From Anaerolineae bacterium (lineage in GTDB: Bacteria > Chloroflexota > Anaerolineae > DRVO01): DNA of 64,000 nt. The DNA lies in contig JABLXR010000024.1 of the NCBI GenBank assembly GCA_013178015.1, positions 1 through 64,000 on the forward strand. Reading direction: 5' to 3'. Below, one piece after another: positions 15,959 to 24,085 of this stretch; position 1 is the stretch's first letter, and each line of letters begins with the position of its first letter. The position numbers and the translations under genes were made by a program. The notes under the pieces are model-generated. The model was not told the origin of the DNA. It saw nothing but the letters and a program-made list of their open reading frames with translations, and did not search any database.

Positions 15959-17701
15959 CTAGAAGAAGAACCCCACCAGCTGCTCAATGGAGCCAACCGG
16001 TATAGGTTCGTCGGTGAAGCCCACCCGTATTCCGACATCGAACTGGTTCAGCATCGTGATCAGCGTCTCAGCGCCCCAGCGAACGAGACCGGGCTGGGAG
16101 AGGACTGGCAGGCCCAGCTGTTCGCCTGCGATATCCAGTCCCATGCCGATGACATTCGCACGGGTAACCTGATCCCAGACCAGTCGGAGATACTTGCCGT
16201 TGATGCCGAGCCCCAGACCGCTCGGCCCCAGGTCAAGGGCCAAGCTTTCGATGCCGGCTCCCACGGTGGTGGTGTAGGCCTGGACCGTTCCGGATACATC
16301 AAGTCCTAGAGCGGCCAGCGGCAGAGCCTCACCTAGTACGGCGATTCTGCCGTCGGCCCGGCTGACAGTCACATCGGTCACCAGAGGAGCGGCAGGAGCG
16401 GTGTAGGCAACTTTGTAGCTCAGCACCTCAGGGCTGACCGGTGCACTGTCTTCATAGACGAACGCTGCCGTGAGCCGGGTATCGCTAGCGATCTGCTCTA
16501 CCAGGCCCCATGGCAGGATGTCCCCCACTAGGGCACCGGCGACGGAGCTTAGGAAGCCCTCATCCAGCATCAGGGAAGGCATAGCCTTATCCCCAATCGC
16601 GAGACGAAGCTGGTTCTCTGAACCGTCCCAGGCCACGGCGGCCGAGCCCACTTTCTGGGCATAGCCGAGAGTGATGTCGTCCAGCAGGAAACCGGTGCTG
16701 AAGCCCTCCACGTAGAGAGCCTTCTCCTGGACTGAAACCGTCACGGGGCGCCCGATACTGACCACCGGCGCGCCTTCCATGGAGTCCTCGGCCAGGTAGG
16801 CACCCACATGGATCTGAGTGTCTTTGAGCCAGTCCACAGCCAGGTCTACCATCTGCTGACTAGGGTCAACCAGCTGGAACCCGGCCAGACTGGCCAGTTG
16901 AGATGCGTTCTGGGCCACGTAGTCGGCATTCCATGCCACAGAGACCCACTCGTCACCGTTGGAGGACACCGAGAGGCCATTGGCGTCTACGGCCAGGTCA
17001 AGCTGGTTGAGCCCCAGCCGGTCGATTCCGAAGCTCTGCATCCAGGACATGTCAATCATGCCCGGATCGAAGCCCAACTGCGACGGCGCGATGCCGCCTA
17101 CCGAGATCAGACGCCCATCAGGGGAGAGCGTTGCACCCAGGTCGATCAGGTTGGCCCGGGGGCCGGCCTCACCGGCTGGCGCCAGTTTCTGCTCCAGGTC
17201 CAGAACGTACCGCTCCGCCACTTCACTCACGGGGAAGTGAACGACAACCGCAATGCTCGTCTGGTTGAGCCAAGAGATAAGGCCCTCCAGCTCCGGGACG
17301 AACTCCGAGGCTACCTTGCTCGCTGCCGTGTCGGAGATGGCGATGGCGGTAGAAGGTATGCCATTGATGAACAGAGTCGTCTCGTTGCCTTCCTTGACCA
17401 GAGCAAGATGCTGGATGCCGTTGTCTGTGGCCAACCTGATGGTCGCCTGGTCCACCGCTAGAGGCGGCAGCGCCAGAGCGAACCTATTGGCCAAAGAGGC
17501 TACGTTCTGGGAGGAGAGGCCGACATCCATGGTCCCCAACCGGAGGACCCAGTCGCCAGTCTCCTGAACGTCTATCTCTATGTCGGCGGATCCCATCGGC
17601 GTAGGGCCTTCCGATCCCGCGGCCATGACTGTCGTTGCCCCGGCCAGGAACAACGCAATCACCAGGGTAAGACCCAACAACCGTAGCACCCATTTCCTCA
17701 T
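15959..17701 (-). CDS. Large secreted protein of unknown function
   Basis: The 580-residue protein has a clear signal peptide (MRKWVLRLLGLTLVIALFLAG, cleavage likely after VMAA near residue 29). The rest is a string of beta-rich segments with recurring patterns such as LGLNQLDLAVDANGLSVSSN and LDLGPSGLGLGINGKYLRL, suggesting several copies of a domain that compares surfaces or binds lipid. No catalytic motif is visible. AAGGAG stands well placed before the ATG at 17701; a longer frame to 17770 lacks such a site. I do not recognise the family. Confidence 0.75.
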   Translation of the reverse strand: MRKWVLRLLGLTLVIALFLAGATTVMAAGSEGPTPMGSADIEIDVQETGDWVLRLGTMDVGLSSQNVASLANRFALALPPLAVDQATIRLATDNGIQHLALVKEGNETTLFINGIPSTAIAISDTAASKVASEFVPELEGLISWLNQTSIAVVVHFPVSEVAERYVLDLEQKLAPAGEAGPRANLIDLGATLSPDGRLISVGGIAPSQLGFDPGMIDMSWMQSFGIDRLGLNQLDLAVDANGLSVSSNGDEWVSVAWNADYVAQNASQLASLAGFQLVDPSQQMVDLAVDWLKDTQIHVGAYLAEDSMEGAPVVSIGRPVTVSVQEKALYVEGFSTGFLLDDITLGYAQKVGSAAVAWDGSENQLRLAIGDKAMPSLMLDEGFLSSVAGALVGDILPWGLVEQIASDTRLTAAFVYEDSAPVSPEVLSYKVAYTAPAAPLVTDVTVSRADGRIAVLGEALPLAALGLDVSGTVQAYTTTVGAGIESLALDLGPSGLGLGINGKYLRLVWDQVTRANVIGMGLDIAGEQLGLPVLSQPGLVRWGAETLITMLNQFDVGIRVGFTDEPIPVGSIEQLVGFFF

Positions 17702-17766
17702 CGTGCATTCTCCTTCAGTACGAACAAAACAGGAAGCCGCGATGAAAAGGAAGGGGGCTACGGCTT

Positions 17767-17925
17767 TCACGGAGGGCGGGCTCTAGCCCAGACGCAACCA
17801 CGGTAGTCCGGCACACGCAGTACCGGTGGGCCCGTGGGCCGCGCGCCTGAGTCGGACGCCGCCCAGGGCGGAAGCAGGTAGAGAACCCGCGTCCAGCCCG
17901 GGAGTGCAAGCTTCCGCTCGTCCAC
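17767..17925 (-). CDS. Candidate small protein upstream of the secreted protein
   Basis: A 52-residue frame starts at GTG 17925 with a strong ribosome-binding site (AAAGGAGG, eight bases before) and begins MDERKLALPGWTRVLYLLPP. It ends 65 bp before the secreted-protein start and may be translated from the same mRNA. A second frame, ATG at 18106 with AGGAGA upstream, overlaps it in another phase and would give about 107 residues. The two may be pieces of one frameshifted gene. No family is recognised. Confidence 0.3.
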   Translation of the reverse strand: MDERKLALPGWTRVLYLLPPWAASDSGARPTGPPVLRVPDYRGCVWARARPP

Positions 17926-18345
17926 GGGGCTGCCTCCTTTCAGGTGGATTTGGCGCCGTCCGCGCCGCTGACCTCGGTACCTTTAGGTCGCGGGCGGTTC
18001 GAGGTGATGCTTCTGGGGGATACTGCTCGAGACGCGGCGAGGCCAGCAGGCGCCATGGCGGCAGGGCTGCAAGCCAGCCCAAATGCCGAGACGTACATCT
18101 CATCATGGCGTCTTTCTCCTGTGCCTGTCGCCGTGGGGAACGGCAACCACGATGACCAATGGCTGACGGACGCGCCGACGATCGACGCAAAGGTCAGGTG
18201 CAACGAACCCAGGCACCTTGAGACGGCACAAAGCCTCGCGCCCTCTTCAATTCTACTCACACTGCGAGGCGATTACAAGCGCCTTTGCCGTATGAATGCC
18301 CTACTCTTTCTGTGCGCACGGCATCAATGCCGCGCCCAGCCAAAC
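17926..18345. other. Gene-poor stretch of about 420 bp
   Basis: Apart from the alternative minus-strand frame starting at 18106 mentioned for the previous entry, I see no gene, terminator or recognisable promoter here. Confidence 0.4.
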
Positions 18346-19104
18346 TCAGACACCGAGCAGGCGGGCGATGTTGCCCCCCAGGATAGCCTCCTTCTCCGGC
18401 AAGTCCAGTGACAACGCCTCGATACGCTCGATCGCGGCCCGGGCATACGCGACTGTCCCCTCTGCTGACGCGTGGCCCAGAGTGTGGGGACCATCGGTAC
18501 CAAAGAGAATGCGCTCTGCTCCAACTCGACGCGCCGCTTCTTCTATCTTGGAGCCCAGCACCACGCCACTGGCGTCCAACAGGGCGTTGGGGTAAGTCTC
18601 TGCCAGCCCGATGAAACTGTCGAGCAGCAGTGCATCCTCGCTCAGGTAGCGCCCGAAGTGGGCTATGATTACGTTGGTGTGCGGATGGGCCTGGAGCACT
18701 TCCCGGCAAGTCTCTAGCCGGCCCCCGAAGTCCACCAGGCACGGCACGCCATATCGTCCAGCCAGGGCGAAGACGGGATCGGATACGTACCCGGCCAGAG
18801 AGCACTCGCCTACGTGAAGCTTGATACCGCGGAAGCCCCAGTCACGAATCTGCGCTTCCAGCTCGTCGGCCACGGCGCGCTCGTAGTGGGGTAGAGCGTA
18901 GGCATAGGGCACTAGCCGATCGGGGTAACGCCGAGCCGCCTCGGCCGCCATCTCACCGGCGCGCCTGGTGGTGGTGGCCATGGCAAACACCACCGATCGC
19001 GAGATGCCCGCCCCATCCATGGCATAGATGACCTGTTCGGCGGTGTATTCGGTTCGGCGGGCATCCCCATGCTTGAGGTGCGCGTGTGAGTCGAAGATGA
19101 ACAT
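18346..19104 (-). CDS. Amidohydrolase-family protein (TIM-barrel metal hydrolase)
   Basis: The 252-residue protein opens MFIFDSHAHLKHGD, whose His-x-His is the first metal site of amidohydrolase-2 type enzymes. KLHVGECSLAG, VIIAHFGRYL and ILFGTDGPHTLG follow, giving the second His and the catalytic Asp. Substrates in this family range from aromatic acids (decarboxylases) to lactones; none can be chosen here. GGAGGAG precedes the ATG. It is the last gene on the minus strand after the phosphatase gene, 66 bp apart. Confidence 0.85.
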   Translation of the reverse strand: MFIFDSHAHLKHGDARRTEYTAEQVIYAMDGAGISRSVVFAMATTTRRAGEMAAEAARRYPDRLVPYAYALPHYERAVADELEAQIRDWGFRGIKLHVGECSLAGYVSDPVFALAGRYGVPCLVDFGGRLETCREVLQAHPHTNVIIAHFGRYLSEDALLLDSFIGLAETYPNALLDASGVVLGSKIEEAARRVGAERILFGTDGPHTLGHASAEGTVAYARAAIERIEALSLDLPEKEAILGGNIARLLGV

Positions 19105-19170
19105 ATCTCCTCCTCCGGGTGCGGTGGGCCGGACGGTAGCACCTCGAGATACCCGCCGGCTTCCTGGCGC

Positions 19171-19641
19171 CTAGAGGGGTAGCGCCAGGAGCGTCATGAT
19201 TCTCCCGTAGGCCCGCTGTAGCATGCCCTGGAGGTCCTCCACCGTGTGGCGGTACGCCTCGAGCGGCTGCCCGATGGGATCCTCCACGTCTCGTGGATCG
19301 TCGGCCAACTGCCCCAGGGTGTGCACTTTGCCCGCCGCCTCCGGAGTCTCGATCACGATGGCCTCGGCCACGCTGCGCTCCAGAGCGACGATCACCCCTG
19401 CGCGTCGGACGTCGGCAGCGGTCAGGTTATGAGCCCGGTGGCTCGCCAGGCTGAGACCCCTCTCCTGCATCACCTTCTGCGCCTCCGCCGTCGCCGGCTG
19501 CCCCTCAACCGCCCAGATGCCTGCCGAGCATACCCGCAACCGATCGCTGTGGCCATGGCATCTTACCATCTGCCGGAAGAGAGCCGCCGCCATGGGGGAG
19601 CGGCAGGTGTTACCCTTGCAGACGAAAAGGACTTCCCTCAC
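19171..19641 (-). CDS. Low-molecular-weight protein-tyrosine phosphatase / arsenate-reductase family
   Basis: The 156-residue protein has the phosphatase signature VCKGNTCRS (nucleophile Cys8, Arg14) near the N-terminus and the general-acid motif DPIG (Asp121). It dephosphorylates tyrosine or a small phospho-ester, or less likely reduces arsenate. The GTG start at 19641 overlaps the stop of the upstream gene as GTGA, so translation is coupled and the two products probably act together. A longer upstream frame inside the neighbour is spurious. Confidence 0.85.
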   Translation of the reverse strand: MREVLFVCKGNTCRSPMAAALFRQMVRCHGHSDRLRVCSAGIWAVEGQPATAEAQKVMQERGLSLASHRAHNLTAADVRRAGVIVALERSVAEAIVIETPEAAGKVHTLGQLADDPRDVEDPIGQPLEAYRHTVEDLQGMLQRAYGRIMTLLALPL

Positions 19642-20753
19642 GCCAGCGGTATCTCCTTTGGACCCACGGCATCGCCCAGGAGGTACAGCCCGCCGGAGAC
19701 CAGGCAGTGCCCTCCCATCACCACAGGCACCCCGCAGTCTAGGGCCGCCTGGGTCATATCCCGGAGCCATGCGTCCCGTACCTCCTCCACCCGGCCCAGG
19801 TCGGCATTGAAACGGTCCTCCGTCGAGGGCCACTGGCGACAGTGGGCCATGAGCACCCGCGTGTCCAGGATCAGCCCTCCGGCCAGCTGGCTCAGCATGC
19901 GAAAGGTGGCGGGAAAGCCCGACTGGTCAGCCAGGAAGCCTAGAAGAGAGCGCACCTCTCCCCGGGCCAGCCTGCCGCTGGCTCGCATGCCGCGTTCCTC
20001 GCTGATGATCCGAGTCTGGCAGGCGGCTCGCTGGGCGAAGTAGGCCCAAGAGTGATGCGATATGCGCCCGTAGCACAGCACCGTATCGTCGAAGGAGCGC
20101 AGCACGGCCATCAGCCCCTGAAGGGGCACCCGCTCTATCGGTGCCCGAGCTAGGAGCGCCGCCATCCGTGGCCCTACGGTTGGGGCGAGCGACAGCAGGG
20201 CCAGATCCGTGGGAGTGTCCACGTCGAACGTGGTCTCGGCGCTGCGAGGCAACTCGGTGACTTCCACCCCGGCGCGTCGCAACTGCCATGCCAGGTCGTT
20301 GTCGGTGTCTGGCGGGACGATCCGCCCCACGGCGGCACCGGGGGACCACCCGATGAAGTCGCAGGAATGGATGTTGTTGGTGATGGCCACATTGTTGCCT
20401 TCGGCCAAGTAGCCGCGCATTAGCTCCATCGTGGCCGCCGTCAGCAAGGGCAGACCTCCACCCACGTAGAGAACGCCGTGGTCCTCCAGCCCACACCTTT
20501 GCACCAGGCTCTGTATCTCTCGCCCAAAGTGAAAGGGATCGCTAGTGCTAGAGATGCGCTCCAGAACCAGAGAGGGAGGCGCCTCGAGGGCGTCAGGCCG
20601 GTTGGAGCAGAAGATGACTCGGTCCCACCCACAGGCCGCCACCCGCCCAAGCAGATCCTCGGTGGCTGCCAGGCGAGCCTCCTGCACCAGGCGCCGGACG
20701 TCATTGGCATCGGAGTAGCCGAACATGACAGCTATGGCGGTAGGGCGGGGCAC
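19638..20753 (-). CDS. Nucleotidyltransferase-fold protein of unknown function
   Basis: About 371 residues. The first 210 residues show a nucleotide-diphospho-sugar-transferase-like pattern: GWDRVIFCSNRP, VLYVGGGLPLLTAATM, NNVAITNNIHSCDF and finally TTFDVDTPTDLALL, which is the DVDTPxDL block of MobA/CofC-like enzymes. The remaining C-terminal part (MRASGRLARGEV to GGHCLVSGGLYLLGDAVG) is not recognised. I place the start at GTG 20753 behind GGGAGG, after a terminator; an ATG at 20879 lacks a ribosome-binding site. It is coupled by GTGA overlap to a tyrosine-phosphatase-like enzyme, which suggests a nucleotide- or phosphate-linked metabolite. Confidence 0.7.
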   Translation of the reverse strand: MPRPTAIAVMFGYSDANDVRRLVQEARLAATEDLLGRVAACGWDRVIFCSNRPDALEAPPSLVLERISSTSDPFHFGREIQSLVQRCGLEDHGVLYVGGGLPLLTAATMELMRGYLAEGNNVAITNNIHSCDFIGWSPGAAVGRIVPPDTDNDLAWQLRRAGVEVTELPRSAETTFDVDTPTDLALLSLAPTVGPRMAALLARAPIERVPLQGLMAVLRSFDDTVLCYGRISHHSWAYFAQRAACQTRIISEERGMRASGRLARGEVRSLLGFLADQSGFPATFRMLSQLAGGLILDTRVLMAHCRQWPSTEDRFNADLGRVEEVRDAWLRDMTQAALDCGVPVVMGGHCLVSGGLYLLGDAVGPKEIPLA

Positions 20754-20847
20754 CAGACCTCCCGAAAGGAGCGGGTTCACCAAGAGGCGCGGCCCGACCT
20801 TACGCTCGGCAGGCCGTCGCCCGTTCGCGGCTCCCACACAAGAGAAG

Positions 20848-20875
20848 CGCCGGGCTCCATCCCCAGGGCCCGGCG
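20848..20875 (-). terminator. Intrinsic terminator of hpf
   Basis: An 8-bp stem (CGCCGGGC with GCCCGGCG) with a 12-nt loop lies just after the hpf stop. On the minus strand it is followed by CTTCTCTTGTG, a T-rich run. Confidence 0.65.
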
Positions 20876-20894
20876 TCATCAGTTCCGATCGGTA

Positions 20895-21524
20895 TCAGGC
20901 CAGCTCTGGGTCAAGCAGGCCGTAGTTCCCATCTAACCGGCGATAGACTACGTTGACCCGGCCGTTGTTGGCATTCCAGAACACGAAAAAGGTGTGCCCC
21001 AGCAGCTCCATCTGCTCGATGGCCTCTTGTTCGTCCATCGGCTGCAGCGTGAAACGCTTGACCCGGACGATAGGCGAAGGCTCCTCCTCGGCCAACTCGC
21101 TCACCAGGTCCTCAGGCAGCGGGGGCGCCTCTCCCATCTCCATGGCCAGCCGCTCCGCCTCCAGCCGAGCCTCGGCGCGAGCTTCCTCGCGCGCTTGAGC
21201 CTCGGCCACCGCCTGGCGAGTGCGGGCGAACCGCTTTCCCTTGTATCGCACTATCTGGCGGTACAGGACATCCACTACCGAGTCTATGGCTGCAGTCACG
21301 TCCGGTCCCCGCTCTTCACCCCGAATGGTGACCTTTCCGCCCCAGCACGTGACCTCGGCCACGTACCGGCTCGACGCGTCGCGGATAGATTCGTAGCGAA
21401 GTTCGATCCTGGCCTCAGTCAAGACCGGTAGATAGCGGTCCATCTTCCCGATCTTGTTCTCAACGTAGTTCTCCAGCCAGTCAGTAAGTTCTACGTCTCT
21501 CGCCTTGATGCTGATTGCCAGCAT
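20895..21524 (-). CDS. hpf: Ribosome hibernation promoting factor, long form
   Basis: The 209-residue protein has the N-terminal S30AE domain (ISIKARDVELTDWLENYVENKIGKMDRYLP; residues 3-110), a charged Glu/Ala-rich linker (110-150) and the C-terminal dimerisation domain (VRVKRFTLQPMDEQEAIEQM to NVVYRRLDGNYGLLDP). Long HPF dimerises 70S ribosomes into inactive 100S particles in starvation. I start at ATG 21524: GGAGG is nine bases before it, whereas the ATG at 21533 touches the GGAGG. It has its own perfect promoter and its own terminator. Confidence 0.93.
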   Translation of the reverse strand: MLAISIKARDVELTDWLENYVENKIGKMDRYLPVLTEARIELRYESIRDASSRYVAEVTCWGGKVTIRGEERGPDVTAAIDSVVDVLYRQIVRYKGKRFARTRQAVAEAQAREEARAEARLEAERLAMEMGEAPPLPEDLVSELAEEEPSPIVRVKRFTLQPMDEQEAIEQMELLGHTFFVFWNANNGRVNVVYRRLDGNYGLLDPELA

Positions 21525-21601
21525 AACTCTCATCCTCCAGTTGGGTCGCCGGTACCGGTACCGCCACCGGGGATCCCCCCAAACCCATGGTCAAGGCAGC
21601 G

Positions 21602-21630
21602 ATTATAGGCTCAGGCTAGTTCACTGTCAA
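21602..21630 (-). promoter_or_regulatory. Perfect consensus promoter of hpf
   Basis: On the minus strand TTGACA (21630-21625) and TATAAT (21607-21602) are exact matches 17 bp apart. The leader of about 70 nt contains GGTACCGGTACC, which could form a small hairpin. Confidence 0.9.
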
Positions 21631-21708
21631 CGACGTAGCAGACCAACAGGGCTTTCTCAAAGTCCTATGGCAAGCGACCAGAGATGCCTATCAGAGCCAG
21701 TCTGGGCG

Positions 21709-22038
21709 CTATCGGATGCTGCATCGCCTCTGTTCCTCGCCTGCTCGCTGGCCGGCCGTGGTTGCTGGCCAGCGCCACGTGGCAGCTCGCCCAACGCTGG
21801 TTCGACTTTGAGAAAGCCCTAGCAGACCAAGCTGCTCCTCAGCCTGGCGCCGACCCTCCGTGGCCACCTCCAGCACTCCGGCAATGCAGACTCTGCCCAA
21901 CTCAGATATCTCTTCTTCTAGCTCGCCCAGGCTCGCCTCAGGCTGCTGCTCGGCATGCTCCAACATGGCCTTGACTCGCTCCTCAACACCAGCCATGATC
22001 TGTCTTACTGCCAGTTCCTGTTCTGCTGCGCCTGCCAT
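21709..22038 (-). CDS. Short coiled-coil ORF, possible truncated transposase N-terminus
   Basis: The 109-residue frame begins MAGAAEQELAVRQIMAGVEE and has an acidic helical segment LGELEEEISELGRVCIAGVL, which resembles the N-terminal helices of ISKra4-type transposases. After about residue 75 the sequence turns Arg/Trp/Thr-rich (SVGRAATWRWPATTAG) and loses any family resemblance, as expected after a frameshift or deletion. The start has a strong AGGAGG, but this lies in one arm of a 13-bp inverted repeat that touches the ATG. The transposase assignment is tentative. Confidence 0.4.
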   Translation of the reverse strand: MAGAAEQELAVRQIMAGVEERVKAMLEHAEQQPEASLGELEEEISELGRVCIAGVLEVATEGRRQAEEQLGLLGLSQSRTSVGRAATWRWPATTAGQRAGEEQRRCSIR

Positions 22039-22091
22039 GAAGCCCTCCTAGTTCTGGCCCTTCAGCCTTGAGTTGCCCCTAGGAGGGCTTC
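22039..22091 (-). promoter_or_regulatory. Hairpin that masks the ribosome-binding site of the 21709-22038 ORF
   Basis: GAAGCCCTCCTAG (minus strand 22091-22079) and CTAGGAGGGCTTC (22051-22039) form a perfect 13-bp stem around a 27-nt loop. The second arm contains the AGGAGG ribosome-binding site and ends at the base before the ATG, so the mRNA would fold with the site hidden. Such masking is known to limit transposase synthesis in some insertion sequences. Confidence 0.65.
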
Positions 22092-22791
22092 ACTTTCCGT
22101 GCCAAAACCCTGACTCCTCTGGGCGCTGACGCAGGGCGATTGCATCTCCTGCCTCGGCCGCCCCAGATCGCTGAAGACTGCGCGCGTGGGCGCGCGCCAG
22201 GGCCCTGCTTGGAGATGGGGAGGGCGCATCAACCCGCGCCTGGGAGCGCGGACTCCCCAAGCGGGCACCTGAGCCAGCGAAGACGCAATCACCCTGACGC
22301 TGATCACAGCCTGTTGACAGACATGTTAAAATCGGTGCAGTCTGCTGAGTATAGGGAGCCAAAACGGCTAGGCACCAGGAGTGTCATGGAGCCTATCAAC
22401 TGCGGACAGCCCGCGGCGTCAGCTGGGGCGCCGGTGCAGTGCCTCAGGCGCGAGGAGTCTAGCCTCGGCCTGTGCGGTTGAGCGCGAGGCAGCAGTCGTT
22501 GTGTTCAGGTTCTGCTGTGGGGCCGGCCAAGGCAAGGATGCGACACGCCTCCCCGGCGACGGCCGGGCTCCGTCTTCCCTCACGGCGGCCATTCCTGGGG
22601 AAGGCGCGGGGTGGTGCTGTCTGTTGGCCCGGGCGTCCTCGGAGTCCTGGTCGCGGCTGCTGGTGGATCCGGACGTGATGGCCCATCGGGGCGATTGCCG
22701 CTTCCCCGAGGAGAGCCTGGAAGGAGTGAGGGGCGGCTCGGTCCGGGCGGAGGCAGGTCTGGCGTGCCCAATACAGACGTGAGCGAGCAAG
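22092..22791. other. Gene-free stretch of about 700 bp
   Basis: None of the open frames here has a ribosome-binding site or family resemblance. It contains the diverged dispersed repeat copy at 22179-22255 and ends in the MarR promoter region. Confidence 0.45.
22179..22255 (+). repeat. Dispersed GC-rich intergenic repeat, copy 2 (diverged)
   Basis: It contains GCGCGCGTGGGCGCGCGC, an exact 18-base match to the string at 51084-51101, then CCCGCGCCTGGGAGCGCGG, related to the GCGCCTGGGGGCGC block of the copy there. Confidence 0.45.
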
Positions 22792-22813
22792 AAGGAGTTA
22801 AGAGCTCCTTTTT
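22792..22813 (+). terminator. Small terminator-like hairpin before the MarR gene
   Basis: AAGGAG and CTCCTT pair around a 7-nt loop and run into five T residues. It would shield the MarR promoter from upstream transcription. Confidence 0.5.
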
Positions 22814-22817
22814 GGAG

Positions 22818-22846
22818 TTGACGGTTTGGCGCAAGATGTATATATT
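22818..22846 (+). promoter_or_regulatory. Promoter of the MarR-family gene
   Basis: TTGACG (22818-22823) and TATATT (22841-22846) are 17 bp apart. The following TCGCTAGCCGA is nearly palindromic and may be the operator of MarR itself. Confidence 0.75.
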
Positions 22847-22882
22847 CGCTAGCCGAAGCTGAGATCGCTGGAGGAGGATCCG

Positions 22883-23383
22883 ATGGCACTAGAGCGTGCT
22901 AGCGCGGTGCTAGGCGGCAGTGAGGACTCCGAGTTGTCCGAGCAGGCCCGGGAACTGGAGCAGGTGGTGCAGCGGCTACTGGTTGCGGAGCAGAGCGAGT
23001 TCGCCAGCGAGACGGCGAGCTTCGGCCTCACCGTGCCCCAGTACGTGACTCTATCCGCCATCGAGACCTTCGACGGCGGCCGCGAGCGTATGGGCAAGAT
23101 TGCCGACATGGCTCACCAGTGCTCCGCCACCATGACGGGCATCATCGATCGGCTGGAGAACATGGCGCTGGTGCAGCGGGTGAACAACCCGAATGACCGG
23201 CGTTCCGTCCTGGTCGAGCTCACAGACGCGGGTCGCCGCCGTCTGGAGGAAGTCAGGGAGGTTCGGCGGCGACGATTGGCGGCTGTTCTCTCGCACATGG
23301 AGCCGGAGTTTCGTCACTGCGTGTGCGACGTGCTGCAGCACTATACCACGGCGCTGGAGCGGCGCGAGGGGAGCTCGGCGTAA
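22883..23383 (+). CDS. MarR-family transcriptional regulator
   Basis: The 166-residue protein has the MarR winged helix: LTVPQYVTLSAIETFDG, MGKIADMAHQCSATMTGIIDRLE (recognition helix) and the wing with VNNPNDRRSVLVELTDAG, including the conserved Asp-Arg-Arg. It would bind a short palindrome as a dimer and respond to a small ligand. GGAGGAGG stands seven bases before the ATG. No co-transcribed gene follows; the next gene is convergent 39 bp on, so it may regulate itself or distant genes. Confidence 0.9.
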   Translation: MALERASAVLGGSEDSELSEQARELEQVVQRLLVAEQSEFASETASFGLTVPQYVTLSAIETFDGGRERMGKIADMAHQCSATMTGIIDRLENMALVQRVNNPNDRRSVLVELTDAGRRRLEEVREVRRRRLAAVLSHMEPEFRHCVCDVLQHYTTALERREGSSA

Positions 23384-23422
23384 CCCGCCGCGGTCAAGGT
23401 CAAGCCTCGGGCTGGCGAATCC

Positions 23423-24046
23423 TCAGAGCAGAGAGAGCTGTTCTGGGGGTTCCCGGTCGTCCCGGCTCTCGGGCATGGGCTCTATACCTTCGTCCAGAGC
23501 TCGCTTGAGCACGGCAAAGTCAAGTTCCAGGTCCTGGCGGTAGCGTTCCTGGCGGAGCGCTGCCGCCGGGTGGAGCATGGGGATGACCAGGCGGCCATCG
23601 CGCCGTCGTGCCTGTCCGTGAACACGGGAGATGGAGAGGCCTGGGCCCAGGAATTGGGCCATGGCCAGCCGACCCAGGGTGACTATGATCTCGCAGTCTA
23701 TCAGCTCAACCTGCTTGACCAGGTAAGGGCGGCAAGCCTCTATCTCGTGAGGCAGAGGATCGCGGTTGCCTGGCGGTCGGCACTTCACGATGTTGGTTAT
23801 GAAGACCTCCGACCGGTCCAGCCCGATCCCCTCCAGCAGCTGGTCCAGGAGACGTCCGGCGGCGCCCACGAACGGCAAGCCCTGGCGGTCCTCGTGAAAC
23901 CCTGGCCCCTCGCCGACGAACATCACGCGCGCTTCTGGGTCCCCGGCACCAGGGACCGCCAGCGTTCGGGACCGGGACAGATCGCACCAGGTGCAGCTCA
24001 TGATCTGCCTGTGTACCGCGGACAGGTCATCCGGCACTTGACGCAT
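23423..24046 (-). CDS. Uracil-DNA glycosylase, family 4 (Fe-S)
   Basis: The 207-residue protein has the four cluster cysteines of family 4 enzymes (Cys18, Cys21, Cys89, Cys105), the active-site loop VGEGPGFHEDRQGLPFVG (44-61), VKCRPPGNRDP and the DNA-binding LHPAA near 158. It removes uracil from DNA formed by cytosine deamination or misincorporation. ATG at 24046 has GAGGAGA upstream. It is the third gene of the tsaB-rimI operon, 39 bp behind rimI, an arrangement that looks conserved for convenience rather than pathway. Confidence 0.92.
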   Translation of the reverse strand: MRQVPDDLSAVHRQIMSCTWCDLSRSRTLAVPGAGDPEARVMFVGEGPGFHEDRQGLPFVGAAGRLLDQLLEGIGLDRSEVFITNIVKCRPPGNRDPLPHEIEACRPYLVKQVELIDCEIIVTLGRLAMAQFLGPGLSISRVHGQARRRDGRLVIPMLHPAAALRQERYRQDLELDFAVLKRALDEGIEPMPESRDDREPPEQLSLL

Positions 24047-24085
24047 CAGCGTCTCCTCATGCTTTGGCAGGGCCCGAGGGCCACC

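Noticed and set aside
22312-22329. TTGACA with nearby TAAAAT as a plus-strand promoter
   Set aside because: The boxes are only 7 bp apart and no gene follows.
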